From: Phyllobacterium sp. 21LDTY02-6
Lineage (GTDB): Bacteria; Pseudomonadota; Alphaproteobacteria; Rhizobiales; Rhizobiaceae
Length of the DNA stretch: 64,000 nt
Assembly (NCBI RefSeq): GCF_023554255.2
Contig: NZ_JAMJWD020000001.1
Span: 898,755-962,754 of the forward strand
Direction of reading: 5' to 3'
Below are positions 8,588 to 16,919 of the stretch, piece after piece. Positions within the stretch are counted from its first letter, which is position 1. Each line of letters opens with the position of its first letter. A program made the position numbers and the translations under genes. A model generated the notes under the pieces. The model was not told where the DNA came from. It saw only the letters and a program-made list of their open reading frames with translations, and made no database searches.

Positions 8588-9580
8588 ATGTCTGAAAGAT
8601 GCCTTCTGATCGGTGGTGCTGGATTTATTGGGAGAGCGTTAGCCGATGCTCTGGTCAGAGACGGAAAAAATGTCAGAATCTTCACGCGAAATGTTTCTCC
8701 GGATCTTCGCAAGAGCTTCAGTGGTTGGTCGACTGGCAAAGTAGAGTTGTTACAAGGTGACTTTCTGGTCACCGACGACCTGCGGCGGGCACTCGACGGG
8801 TGCGACTCGATAGTTCACCTGGTCACGACTACGCTGCCGGCAACGTCCAATGCAGACAAGGTATTGGACATAGAGACGAACTTGCTTGCTACGGTTCGCC
8901 TGTTGGAAGTGGCGAGATCGTACGGACCCAAAAGAATTGTGTTTCTTTCATCGGGTGGGACGGTCTACGGCAATCCGTTATATATTCCAATAGATGAGGT
9001 TCATCCGACGAACCCGCTATCGTCTTATGGAATAGGCAAACTTGCCATCGAGAAATATCTCAATCTCTATAGTCATCTTTACGGCTTCGATGCCGTTTCT
9101 CTCAGGCTATCCAATCCATATGGACCGGGGCAGCGAGGCGATCGCCAACAAGGCGCCGTAGCCGTTTTTCTGGAGCGGGCCTTGACGGGCAAGTCGATCG
9201 ACATTTGGGGAGATGGAAAGGTAGTCCGTGACTATGTTTATATCGACGATGCGGTAAATGCCATTTGTACTGCTTTGCAGTACAAAGGCACCCAGAATGT
9301 TTTTAACATAGGCTCGGGTGAAGGGCACGATCTGAACGAGATCGTCAACGTTCTTGGAAGGCTGTTGAATAGAAAATTGGCCGTATCCTACCATGACCCC
9401 AGGGCCGTGGACGTTAAAGCGAGCATACTCGATATCTCGTTAGCGCAAAAACATCTCGGCTGGACACCCAGGTTCACATTTGACGAAGGAATTTCCAGGT
9501 TCCTGCAATCGCGGGCGAAACAACTGGACTATCTCCTGCCGGTGCGGCTCGCATTGGATGCCGAGCACACTGATGAATGA
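8588..9580 (+). CDS. NAD-dependent epimerase/dehydratase, GalE-like
   Basis: A 330-residue extended SDR. The NAD-binding motif is IGGAGFIGRALADAL at residue 8. The catalytic triad region reads FLSSGGTVYGN with Ser/Thr, then SSYGIGKLAIEKYL giving YxxxK. Substrate-side motifs LRLSNPYGPGQ and VVRDYVYIDDAV are typical of UDP-glucose 4-epimerases and related nucleotide-sugar epimerases. If it is a UDP-Glc/UDP-Gal epimerase it would supply the substrate of the mutase just upstream. This is an inference from context, since 4-epimerases of other sugars and dehydratases share these motifs. It is the last gene of the operon, converging with the membrane protein at 9656. Confidence 0.85.
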   Translation: MSERCLLIGGAGFIGRALADALVRDGKNVRIFTRNVSPDLRKSFSGWSTGKVELLQGDFLVTDDLRRALDGCDSIVHLVTTTLPATSNADKVLDIETNLLATVRLLEVARSYGPKRIVFLSSGGTVYGNPLYIPIDEVHPTNPLSSYGIGKLAIEKYLNLYSHLYGFDAVSLRLSNPYGPGQRGDRQQGAVAVFLERALTGKSIDIWGDGKVVRDYVYIDDAVNAICTALQYKGTQNVFNIGSGEGHDLNEIVNVLGRLLNRKLAVSYHDPRAVDVKASILDISLAQKHLGWTPRFTFDEGISRFLQSRAKQLDYLLPVRLALDAEHTDE

Positions 9581-9655
9581 TCGCTACCCGGCTGCTGCAT
9601 TGTCTGAACGGACAGGCCTCTGCCGGCAGGGTCAGTAAGTCCTATAGCAGAAGCA

Positions 9656-11698
9656 TCATCGGCGTTTTTTTTCGGTTATAAACATTCCATCGCAGGCAGC
9701 GTCGCCGGCATTGTCGATCACAAGTTCGTACCTCGCACCATGAAACACAGACGTGTCGAACTCGACCGAACTGTCATCGGTAGCAATGCGGATTTGATGG
9801 CTGCTTTTGCCGTCAGAAAAAGAAACGAGGACACCGTTTGAGCCGGGGCAGGCGCCACCGAGCTTGAAGGTCAATACGCCTTGATAATTCCACAAAACGA
9901 CGGTCGGAGATCGCGCTCCGGGGTGGGCAAAGACGACATTCGAGTGGGGGGAGTATTCAAACCTGCCCCATATATCGCCCAGCCGCAACTCCGAGCCCAG
10001 CAAGGCTGTCGTGATGCTCCCTTGATATTTCTCTGCCCATTCCGGGTAGGAAGCAAAAAATGCTTTGAGCAACAGATCGACATCATCTTGCGAGAACGGC
10101 CTGGTTTTCTCATAGATATAAGCCTCAACACCGTCCAGGACATATGTCTGGGGCAGGCGCCTGTAGGCTTTGCCGATGCCGGTTCCATCCATGATCATCG
10201 AGGCGGGCAGGGTGATGACCAACTGTCCCGTGTCCCGATGAGTCTGGATCGGATTGGTGAGGACGACATATTTTGCCAGCAATGCGGGCGCCGAAATACC
10301 ATCGATCCGATCGATTTGGGAAACCTGGGCAGCGAACGGAGCGAGCCTCTCCTTTGAGAGGGTCATGAGCATTGAATCATTCAATCGCTCGCTTGAGGCA
10401 AATATGGCAAATCGAGACGAGCTGCTTTCTGTCAGGCGCAACAAATCGTTCGTCAGGGCTTGGTAAGCGTCGATATTTGCGACTTTGACCGGTGGCGCGG
10501 CAAAGGGAAGGATGTTCTTCAGGACAGATATGCCGGCCGCAGATGCAGCGAACGAGACCACGAAGACCGCGGCAATTGCCGTCCCCGCCACCGCTGCCAC
10601 AACCGATGCGTATTTCCGATCAAACTGTGACCGTATGAATGCTATGCCGAACACGGCGAGATAGGTGAACCAGAACGCCACGGGCAGATAATGATGGTCG
10701 GCGAATACCTGGACCGAGGTGAAGAGCCCATAGGTCAATAACAGATTCAGCCATCCGAGCATGATGAACGGCACCGCCCGTGGATTCTGCAATGCACAGC
10801 CTAGAGAGAGCAGCGACAGGCCGATTGAAAGGATGCCGAAACGCTCAAGCAGCATGCTCAGATGACGCAAGGCGGACACCTGATAGGCGCTGTTGGCCAC
10901 GGTGTAATCAGTCGAGAGCGCCGTCATCATCGCATCGCGCTGAAACAGATACATCAAGAGCAGAGCGGCGGATCCTGCAATGAAGTAATTGACGACCGTG
11001 ACCGCCAGAGCCTTGCTCCACGCGACCCGGGCCCGAAACACCGACAGGTAAAAGCTCAAAACTGGAGCCGTAAAGCACAGGGCGAGAACTGAATAGGCAT
11101 ACCAACGCCGGAAGAGGAAAGGCAGCCATATGAGGATGCCCATGAGCAACGCTCGCTTCAAGTTAAGTCGCGTCCCCGTGTCCGGCTTGGCAGAATAGTA
11201 TATCAACGCGCAAATGGGTATCAGGCCAATAACATCGGGGCCGCCGCGAACGATCGGGTCCCATATCGGCACATTCAAAACGATTGTGGCAAAGAGCAGC
11301 CAGGCGGGCAGTGTGGGCGTTGCGCTGTCACGACCAATTCGGCTCATGAGGTGAGCAAACAAGATGCTCAACGGCAAAAGGTAGGCCAAGCTGATCGCAC
11401 TGATGTAAATCGTTCTGCCGCCGCCGGCCAGCAGATAGAGAGGGGCGATCGGTGCTACCGATGACGCATTGTACTCCGCTGTCATGACGCTGTGGGAGAG
11501 ATAGGCGATGAACGGCCGGAAGCCCTTTTCGAGCAGGCCGCCGAGTGCATTAAACTCGACCCAATAACCTCGGGCATCCCAGGAGTAGACGTTGTTTTCG
11601 AGGCTGACGTAGAGCGCGCAAAAGATCGGGGCTGCCAGTGCGGCACACAGGATGACCGAGGCGTATTGTTTGGAAATCATCCGGGTCAGAGGCTTCAT
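9656..11698 (-). CDS. Polytopic membrane protein, possible GT-C glycosyltransferase
   Basis: A 680-residue membrane protein with about ten to twelve hydrophobic segments in the first 430 residues and a soluble C-terminal part of some 250 residues. A periplasmic-loop-like motif SWDARGYWVEF follows the first membrane segment, similar to the acidic loop of GT-C enzymes that use polyprenyl-linked sugars; this is a resemblance, not a family match. The last 110 residues (LWNYQGVLTFKLGGACPG onward) look beta-rich. The frame is open to 11887, but ATG 11698 is preferred. AAGGA lies seven bases before it, and it overlaps the stop of the small membrane ORF upstream by ATGA. The frame before 11698 is an out-of-frame reading of that ORF. 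Function is not recognised. Confidence 0.6.
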   Translation of the reverse strand: MKPLTRMISKQYASVILCAALAAPIFCALYVSLENNVYSWDARGYWVEFNALGGLLEKGFRPFIAYLSHSVMTAEYNASSVAPIAPLYLLAGGGRTIYISAISLAYLLPLSILFAHLMSRIGRDSATPTLPAWLLFATIVLNVPIWDPIVRGGPDVIGLIPICALIYYSAKPDTGTRLNLKRALLMGILIWLPFLFRRWYAYSVLALCFTAPVLSFYLSVFRARVAWSKALAVTVVNYFIAGSAALLLMYLFQRDAMMTALSTDYTVANSAYQVSALRHLSMLLERFGILSIGLSLLSLGCALQNPRAVPFIMLGWLNLLLTYGLFTSVQVFADHHYLPVAFWFTYLAVFGIAFIRSQFDRKYASVVAAVAGTAIAAVFVVSFAASAAGISVLKNILPFAAPPVKVANIDAYQALTNDLLRLTESSSSRFAIFASSERLNDSMLMTLSKERLAPFAAQVSQIDRIDGISAPALLAKYVVLTNPIQTHRDTGQLVITLPASMIMDGTGIGKAYRRLPQTYVLDGVEAYIYEKTRPFSQDDVDLLLKAFFASYPEWAEKYQGSITTALLGSELRLGDIWGRFEYSPHSNVVFAHPGARSPTVVLWNYQGVLTFKLGGACPGSNGVLVSFSDGKSSHQIRIATDDSSVEFDTSVFHGARYELVIDNAGDAACDGMFITEKKRR

Positions 11699-11892
11699 CC
11701 GGGAGTCCTTGCAATTCGTTGCGCCGCAAATACCCCAGGTCCCATCGCCAGCAGAGGCAAGAACCCCATCTTCGTCATCGCAAAGATAGCGATCAATGAA
11801 ATCAATGTGGTTATTATCGCCACCATCAGGAAAAACTGGCCGAATTGTGCATCGATGTTCGCTATCTTGCGGATGATTAATTGCCACTGCAT
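11695..11892 (-). CDS. 65-residue membrane protein coupled to the polytopic protein
   Basis: A small ORF starting MQWQLIIRKIANIDAQFGQF, with one long or two short hydrophobic segments (FLMVAIITTLISLIAIFAM, and GFLPLLAMGPGVFAA) and a basic end. No family is recognised. The case for it being real is its stop codon, which overlaps the ATG of the 680-residue membrane protein as ATGA, a classic coupling arrangement. It also shows membrane-protein amino-acid composition rather than the Arg/Pro/Ala-rich look of a shadow frame. It is divergent from the GtrB-like gene across 47 bases. It could be a subunit or stabilising peptide of the downstream membrane enzyme. Confidence 0.5.
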   Translation of the reverse strand: MQWQLIIRKIANIDAQFGQFFLMVAIITTLISLIAIFAMTKMGFLPLLAMGPGVFAAQRIARTPG

Positions 11893-11939
11893 TTGACAGC
11901 TGATATCGAGCGGCTCAATAGAAAAGTTGTGGTGTTGCT

Positions 11940-12956
11940 ATGATTTCGATTTCCGTGGTGGTTCCTGTTTACTCTGGCGAGGCCTATCTGGAGCGTCTCG
12001 TTGACGCGGTTGCCGAGATCAGAGCCAAATGGATCGCGGATGACGCACCGTTCAAACTGCTCGAGCTGGTGTTCGTGGATGACGGAGCCAGGGACAATTC
12101 CCCATCCATCATTGATGCTCTCGGTTCCGGCCGGGAATGGGTCAAGCCCCATCATTTTTCCCGAAACTTTGGTCAACATCCCGCGACAATCGCGGGAATA
12201 CTGAAAACCGAAGGTGATTGGGTCGTGACGATGGATGAAGACATGCAGCATCCTCCGAGCAGGATCGAGCAGCTGCTAGCCAAAGCCGCCCTGACGCAAA
12301 GTGACGTTGTCTATGCCAATGCGTCGGAGGCCGTCCATGAAAGCGCTTCACGCGACCTCACGTCCCGCCTCTACAAGAAAACAATTCGATACTTGAGCGG
12401 CAATCAGAACGTGCATTTGTTCAACAGTTTCCGCCTCATCCGTGGCTCTGTCGCGAGAGCAGCGTCAGCGGCTTGCGGCCATAGTACCTACTTTGACATG
12501 GCCTTGTCATGGTACACGCAGCGCATCACGGCGGTGCATATGCCTCTTAAAGACGACCGCTACATCCAGACGGGCAAAAGCGGCTATAAGTTGAAAACGC
12601 TGCTCAGCCACGCCCGCAAGATGCTGATTACCGGGCAGATCAAAGCGCTGAGACTGGGAAGCCTGTTTGGAATTGGCGCCCTTGGCGTCAGCATTGTTGG
12701 AGCTGCTGCGGTTCTGGGCGAGAAGCTGTTCTATCCCGAGCGGGTGGCTGCGAGCGGATGGGCCTCGTTGGCTCTGCTGATCTTGTTTTTCAGCGGTGCC
12801 ATCATTTTCCTCGTCGGCATCGCCCTGGAATACATTTCAGTGCTGGTTCTGCACGCCCACGGCAAGCCATTGTATTTCATAGTAGATCGTCAGGGCGACA
12901 AGGTATTGGCTGAATATTTCTCTTCCAGCGCGGCACGAGAAGATCAGCCCACTTGA
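11940..12956 (+). CDS. GtrB/DPM1-like polyprenyl-phosphate glycosyltransferase
   Basis: A 338-residue GT2 enzyme that would move a sugar from a nucleotide donor onto polyprenyl phosphate on the inner face of the membrane. Visible motifs are ISVVVPVYSGEAYLERLV at the start, VFVDDGARDNSP (first aspartates), HFSRNFGQHPATIAGI and VVTMDEDMQHPPSRI, the DxD-equivalent segment typical of dolichol-phosphate mannosyltransferase-like proteins. Two C-terminal membrane segments (about 230-260 and 270-300) match GtrB rather than soluble DPM1. It is divergent from the small and large membrane proteins and convergent with the GtrII-like gene. It probably works with GtrA (4186) and a GT-C enzyme in the same region. 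Confidence 0.87.
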   Translation: MISISVVVPVYSGEAYLERLVDAVAEIRAKWIADDAPFKLLELVFVDDGARDNSPSIIDALGSGREWVKPHHFSRNFGQHPATIAGILKTEGDWVVTMDEDMQHPPSRIEQLLAKAALTQSDVVYANASEAVHESASRDLTSRLYKKTIRYLSGNQNVHLFNSFRLIRGSVARAASAACGHSTYFDMALSWYTQRITAVHMPLKDDRYIQTGKSGYKLKTLLSHARKMLITGQIKALRLGSLFGIGALGVSIVGAAAVLGEKLFYPERVAASGWASLALLILFFSGAIIFLVGIALEYISVLVLHAHGKPLYFIVDRQGDKVLAEYFSSSAAREDQPT

Positions 12957-13047
12957 AGGTGATCGTCTCGATCGTCTTCGCGGTTATTGGCTCACACGGT
13001 GGCAGTTTTCATGAAACGGACAGCCGTGGTGCGAGCCCTGTCTCATT

Positions 13048-14451
13048 CTAGAGGCATACCACCGTGTGTGGATCGGCTACGTTCAGATATCCTGATTCTG
13101 GCCATTTGGGAGCGGTTGCGCATTTTTCGACATCGGCATTTGCCGGGTTGACGATGTTCAGCCTGCGTCCCGTGGCATTGTAGACCAATCCTCTAAAGGA
13201 CCAGGATGGCATGCCGCCGTCACCCCGGGAATCTACAAAGCTTATTGTCTTGTCCAGTGCTTGAGCCTTGTTCAAGTCCAGGAATATTTGCCCGGCAATC
13301 CAGAGGTTGGTTTTATCCGCTCGGTTTATGTGGGCTAGATATCCATTTGTGGCAATGATGGACGACAAGCAAATTGCAAGCAAGAGAGCAGTCACTTTGC
13401 CCAATACTCCACGGAGCGTGGGTTCAATGATCACGAGGACAAAGCAGAAGATAAAAGCAAATGAATATAGGTTCCGCGTGTCCGGTGCCCATGTCGCCAG
13501 GATTGCTACAGGCAGCAACACGCCGGCCAGGCTGGCTCCTGCGAATCCCAGCGCGGTGACGGTCGTGCGAGCCGAAACAAAGGTGCCGACAACGGTGCAA
13601 AACAGAAGGGTTGCACAGATTAATTTCGCCAAAACTGGCGGCAACGCGTACCAGCCTTTCCATATCAAGGTCGGCAGTAGATTGAGCACCTCGAAAAGCC
13701 GTGTCGGTATGTCTCTGGCAGATATGAGGCTAGCTCTAGAATCCCAGCCGCCGCCATCTGTGTCTTTCGTCAATACATACAGCACTAGATAAGAAACCAG
13801 GGCGCAAACGATTGGAAGAAACGAGCGTGTAATTCTGGTCGTCAGCGTATTATTCTCCGAGCATATGGCTGCATACAATGTCCACATGGCAGCCAATGGC
13901 AAAATGGTTTGATAGCAGCCAAACGATAGCGTCAGGAGCACGACTGTGAGTAGGAAATGGGAAGGACTACCGCTTTCTATATAGTGCTTGTGGCAATAAA
14001 TAGCGCCAGCAATAAAACTAAAGCAAAATGCGATATTCAATGCGGATACTCTGTAGACAAAAAAAGTCCCTAAAAATGGATGTGATACAGCGACCGCCGC
14101 AACCATCGCAGTAAATATAAGGGGCGTTCGAGGGCTGGTGAATGATGAGAACAGCAGCGCAACCAGTATAGATAATGAAGAAAATAGAAATAAGTCTGCC
14201 ATGAAACTTATATCCGGCAGCTTAACTCCTAAATATAGCAATATTTCCGATTGAACTGCTGCTATGAATCGACCCTGACCGAAAAAAAATGCAGCAGGTA
14301 GCGAAACATCGCTAGTCGCGTGGTCATCTGGCGTATTGATACCCAGCAGCAATGGTCCGCACGAAAGTAGAATTGAGAAAAATGCGAACAGAGCGGAAAC
14401 AATAATACGCTCTTCGATATTCGCTGGTTCGCGAGATATATACTTCCACAT
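13048..14451 (-). CDS. GtrII-like glucosyltransferase domain membrane protein
   Basis: A 467-residue polytopic membrane protein resembling the Glucos_trans_II family (PF14264), the third component of Gtr systems, which adds the flipped sugar to the O-antigen on the periplasmic side. About ten hydrophobic segments run from residue 15 to 370, followed by a soluble 100-residue tail ending in two Cys (VEKCATAPKW, HTVVCL). The early loop GINTPDDHATSD supplies acidic residues as in GT-C enzymes. The frame opens at 14508, but ATG 14451 is preferred because GAGGGAAG lies five bases before it. The 5' half is AT-rich compared with the window, with many ATA and AAT codons, suggesting acquisition. Exact sugar unknown. 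Confidence 0.7.
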   Translation of the reverse strand: MWKYISREPANIEERIIVSALFAFFSILLSCGPLLLGINTPDDHATSDVSLPAAFFFGQGRFIAAVQSEILLYLGVKLPDISFMADLFLFSSLSILVALLFSSFTSPRTPLIFTAMVAAVAVSHPFLGTFFVYRVSALNIAFCFSFIAGAIYCHKHYIESGSPSHFLLTVVLLTLSFGCYQTILPLAAMWTLYAAICSENNTLTTRITRSFLPIVCALVSYLVLYVLTKDTDGGGWDSRASLISARDIPTRLFEVLNLLPTLIWKGWYALPPVLAKLICATLLFCTVVGTFVSARTTVTALGFAGASLAGVLLPVAILATWAPDTRNLYSFAFIFCFVLVIIEPTLRGVLGKVTALLLAICLSSIIATNGYLAHINRADKTNLWIAGQIFLDLNKAQALDKTISFVDSRGDGGMPSWSFRGLVYNATGRRLNIVNPANADVEKCATAPKWPESGYLNVADPHTVVCL

Positions 14452-15238
14452 TAGGCTTCCCTCGCAAAAGACGATCACTCGTCTCGCAGTTCTCGATATA
14501 AATATCAAGGGTGTTCAGACGCAACGCTCTCTTTTTCCATCGTAAACTTCGCTAATACCCGAAAAGGATTAATGCGGCTTACAATGCAGCGATCACAGCT
14601 GCGGTGAACGAGGTAGCGCAACCAGTCCAAGTCTCCGTTCGCCAGCGGCTGCAAAAAGCGCGCAGCAAGGCAATCGCCATGATTCTAACGGCAGTCTTGC
14701 TGCGTCGGATCGCAGTGTCGACGCAAGCCGGACACATGCCGTAATCCTGTTTCAGGCACTGGAAAACTATGGCGAGGCGATGGAGCTCAACCGCCGCTGA
14801 AAAGGATCAAATGGACATAGTCCCGCGCAACTCCCAATAGAAGCATTGATACAAGGATCAGAATACTCATCAAGATCATGTTGTTCAGGGTCATGCATGC
14901 CACTAGTAATCAGAATTTCTAAAGTCTAGATGATGGACTCGTTTGGAGATTTAGTCCAGTGCCTCCAATTGGGTCAGTATCCTTTCACATGACAAAAGAA
15001 CAGCTTGGTGGCAAAATCCTGGTTTCGAAATGATGGCCTTTCAGCACACTCTGGCAAACTGCCATGCGAAAGCGCCATCGCACTTTAAAGGGTGCGGTTC
15101 CTGTCGAAAACAAGGTTTACCTTGCGGGCAATGACAATATTGCTGGCCAGGATGTCGCTTCTCACGACGCAACCCAATTGCACGCGCGGCTGCCGGGAAC
15201 CATGCTCAAGAGAGCGCCAATGACACCTCGTATCCGGC
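14452..15238. other. 787-base region without a convincing gene
   Basis: Lies between the GtrII-like start and the 3' end of the SDR gene. It must carry the promoter of the GtrII-like gene at its left end. A frame without any start codon runs from about 14570 to 14800 and ends in LENYGEAMELNRR, perhaps a gene remnant. A 35-codon hydrophobic ORF lies on the minus strand at 14787-14894. No RNA gene or insertion element was recognised. Confidence 0.5.
14787..14894 (-). CDS. Possible 35-residue hydrophobic peptide
   Basis: The frame starts at ATG 14894 with MTLNNMILMSILILVSMLLL, then GVARDYVHLILFSGG and TGA. It would be a single membrane helix with a charged break. No good ribosome binding site is visible (only AGTGG upstream) and no family is recognised. 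It is listed because the composition is that of a membrane peptide and it lies in an otherwise empty region. A chance frame is at least as likely. Confidence 0.2.
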   Translation of the reverse strand: MTLNNMILMSILILVSMLLLGVARDYVHLILFSGG

Positions 15239-15988
15239 CTAGATCTGGCCCTGGCCGCCATCCACGAACAACTCGCTGCCGGTGACATAGCTGCTTTCGC
15301 TCGATGCGAGGAACAGGGCTGCAGCGGCGACCTCGGCGGGATCGCCGATACGGCCCAGCGGCGTAACCTGCCGCGCATAGTGTTGGAACGCCTCGAATTC
15401 TTCTTCGGTCTTGGATAATCCCCGCGCGCCCGGCGTTGCGATTGGACCACAAGCAAGGACGTTGACCCGGATCTGCCGCGGCGATAGTTCGATGATCCAG
15501 TTGCGCGCGAAGCTCCGGATGGCCGCCTTGCTGGCTGAGTACACGCTGAAAGCCGGCGCGCCCTTATGCGCTACGGTCGAGCCGGTCAGAATGACCGACG
15601 CGCCGTCGCTGAGTAGGGGTAGCGCTTTCTGCACCGTGAACAGCGTACCCTTGACGTTGATCGCGAAGGTGCTGTCGAAATGCTCCTCGGTCATGCCGTC
15701 AAGAGCCCCACGCTCACCTCCACCCGCATTGGCGAAGAGCACATCGATCCGGCCAGCCTCTTCCCGAACGATGCGATAAAGCCGGTCGAGATCTGCGAGA
15801 TTGGATATGTCTCCCTGCACGCCGCGCGCGTCGCCGCCGATCTCGGCAACGGCCGCGTCCAGTTCGGCCTGCCTCCGTCCCGTCAGAAACACCCGTGCGC
15901 CTTCGCGTGCAAACTGTTTGGCGGCAGCCAGACCGATTCCACTGTTGGCGCCTGTCACCACCGCGACTTTACCGGCGAGTTTATCCAT
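15239..15988 (-). CDS. SDR family oxidoreductase
   Basis: A 249-residue classical short-chain dehydrogenase. The cofactor motif is VVTGANSGIGLAAAKQFA (TGxxxGxG) near residue 11, and TGRR after strand 2 favours NADP(H). NAG is at LFANAGGGE, and the catalytic Ser is in LTGSTVAHKG with Tyr-Lys in YSASKAAIRSFAR. The C-terminus ELFVDGGQGQI is normal for the glucose-1-dehydrogenase-like group. It is divergent from an HxlR regulator across a 205-base gap. That arrangement is common for oxidoreductases induced by electrophiles or quinones and regulated by the neighbour. The substrate is not evident. Confidence 0.88.
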   Translation of the reverse strand: MDKLAGKVAVVTGANSGIGLAAAKQFAREGARVFLTGRRQAELDAAVAEIGGDARGVQGDISNLADLDRLYRIVREEAGRIDVLFANAGGGERGALDGMTEEHFDSTFAINVKGTLFTVQKALPLLSDGASVILTGSTVAHKGAPAFSVYSASKAAIRSFARNWIIELSPRQIRVNVLACGPIATPGARGLSKTEEEFEAFQHYARQVTPLGRIGDPAEVAAAALFLASSESSYVTGSELFVDGGQGQI

Positions 15989-16050
15989 CTTCGTCTCCTG
16001 TGATTATCCAGGCGCCTATATGGGACAAGACTTTCAAAAAGGGTAGAACG

Positions 16051-16180
16051 CACTAATTTGTAAGTATCAATTTTCCTCCACGGGGTGCTTTGAGGTAGCG
16101 CGCGTAGCTCCGCGACTGGAAAACACGATCGTTCTCTGCTAGTCGTCCTATCTCTACATACCTTTTAGTAAGTGTTCGAA
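16051..16180. promoter_or_regulatory. Shared SDR/HxlR promoter region with repeated GTAAGT motif
   Basis: Two similar elements lie between the divergent genes: TTTGTAAGTAT (16057-16067) and TTTTAGTAAGTGT (16163-16175), both with the core GTAAGT after a T-run. HxlR/DUF24 regulators often bind paired GTA-rich half sites in such gaps, so these are candidate operators. The spacing between them is over 100 bases, so each may serve one promoter. No binding evidence can be read from sequence. Confidence 0.3.
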
Positions 16181-16193
16181 AGGACGTAAGCAA

Positions 16194-16553
16194 ATGCCGG
16201 CTGCACCCTACGCATGTGGAATTGACGGCGTCGTAGACCTGATCGGGGGGAAGTGGAAAATAGTGATACTCCACCGTTTGACTTCGACCGATGGTCGTTT
16301 GCGCTTCAGCGAACTGCGGAAGCAGGTCGGCAAGGTCAGCGAAAAGATGCTCAGCCAGCAGATCAAGGAGATGGTGGCGGACGGCCTGGTGAGGAGAATT
16401 GATTACAAGGTGGTTCCGCCTCACGTTGCCTATGAGTTGACCGCCTTCGGCAAAGACCTTTGCTCTGCGCTTTATCCGATTTGCGACTGGGGCGAGCGCA
16501 ACCTTGGCGAGCTCACGGCAATCTCCCGCGCGCGGCAGGACCGGCAAGCATGA
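16194..16553 (+). CDS. HxlR family transcriptional regulator
   Basis: A 119-residue winged-helix regulator. The family signature is present: CGIDGVVDLIGGKWKIVILH at residues 8-27, then RFSELRKQVGKVSEKMLSQQ (recognition helix) and VPPHVAYELTAFGKDL with the Pro-Pro/Tyr-Glu-Leu-Thr pattern. Cys8 sits where thiol-sensing HxlR proteins (HypR, YodB, QsrR type) carry their reactive cysteine; a second Cys is at CSALYPICDWG. ATG 16194 is preceded by AAAGGACG. It probably represses or activates the divergent SDR gene in response to an electrophile, which is an inference from the arrangement. Confidence 0.9.
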   Translation: MPAAPYACGIDGVVDLIGGKWKIVILHRLTSTDGRLRFSELRKQVGKVSEKMLSQQIKEMVADGLVRRIDYKVVPPHVAYELTAFGKDLCSALYPICDWGERNLGELTAISRARQDRQA

Positions 16554-16574
16554 TCGATGATCGAGCAAGATGGG

Positions 16575-16754
16575 TCAGCTGGCTTCGACGATATCGGAAG
16601 CCTGTTCGATCTCGCTCCATGAGCAGATGAAGGCGCCGCATCGGGCGCAATGAACCGGGGATTCCTGGCTCTCCTCAATTGGAATGAGATCATAGCGGAA
16701 ACTGCACTCCGGGCACTCAAGCGGAGTCTGCAGTGGATACAACTCGATTGACAT
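16575..16754 (-). CDS. Small zinc-ribbon protein (59 residues)
   Basis: A short ORF from ATG 16754 to TGA 16575 encoding MSIELYPLQTPLECPECSFR, a middle linker, then VHCARCGAFICSW and an acidic tail. The two CxxC knuckles (CPEC, CARC), 23 residues apart, form a plausible zinc ribbon. The composition is not that of a random frame in this GC-rich DNA. It lies 21 bases past the HxlR gene on the opposite strand and downstream of the autotransporter. The ribosome binding site is weak. No named family is assigned; zinc ribbons of this size serve in protein or nucleic-acid contacts. Confidence 0.55.
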   Translation of the reverse strand: MSIELYPLQTPLECPECSFRYDLIPIEESQESPVHCARCGAFICSWSEIEQASDIVEAS

Positions 16755-16919
16755 TCGGGAACATTGAAACTGTACCCGTGATCCGAGCGTGACATAAATC
16801 TCTCAGGTCCGCCCTCTCAGCCATGACCGCTTCGCATTCCCACGTCGATCGTGAGGCGGTCAGACCGGCATGTTGGCTGGCAGGCCATGCGCCTGAGCGC
16901 ATGGCCCGAAGCCCTTATG

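Noticed and set aside
9605-9625. CTGCCGGCAG palindrome between two convergent genes as a terminator
   Set aside because: The stem is five pairs without extension and no T-run follows.
14570-14800. Open frame ending LENYGEAMELNRR
   Set aside because: No start codon exists in it and nothing was recognised. It may be a gene remnant, but that cannot be supported.
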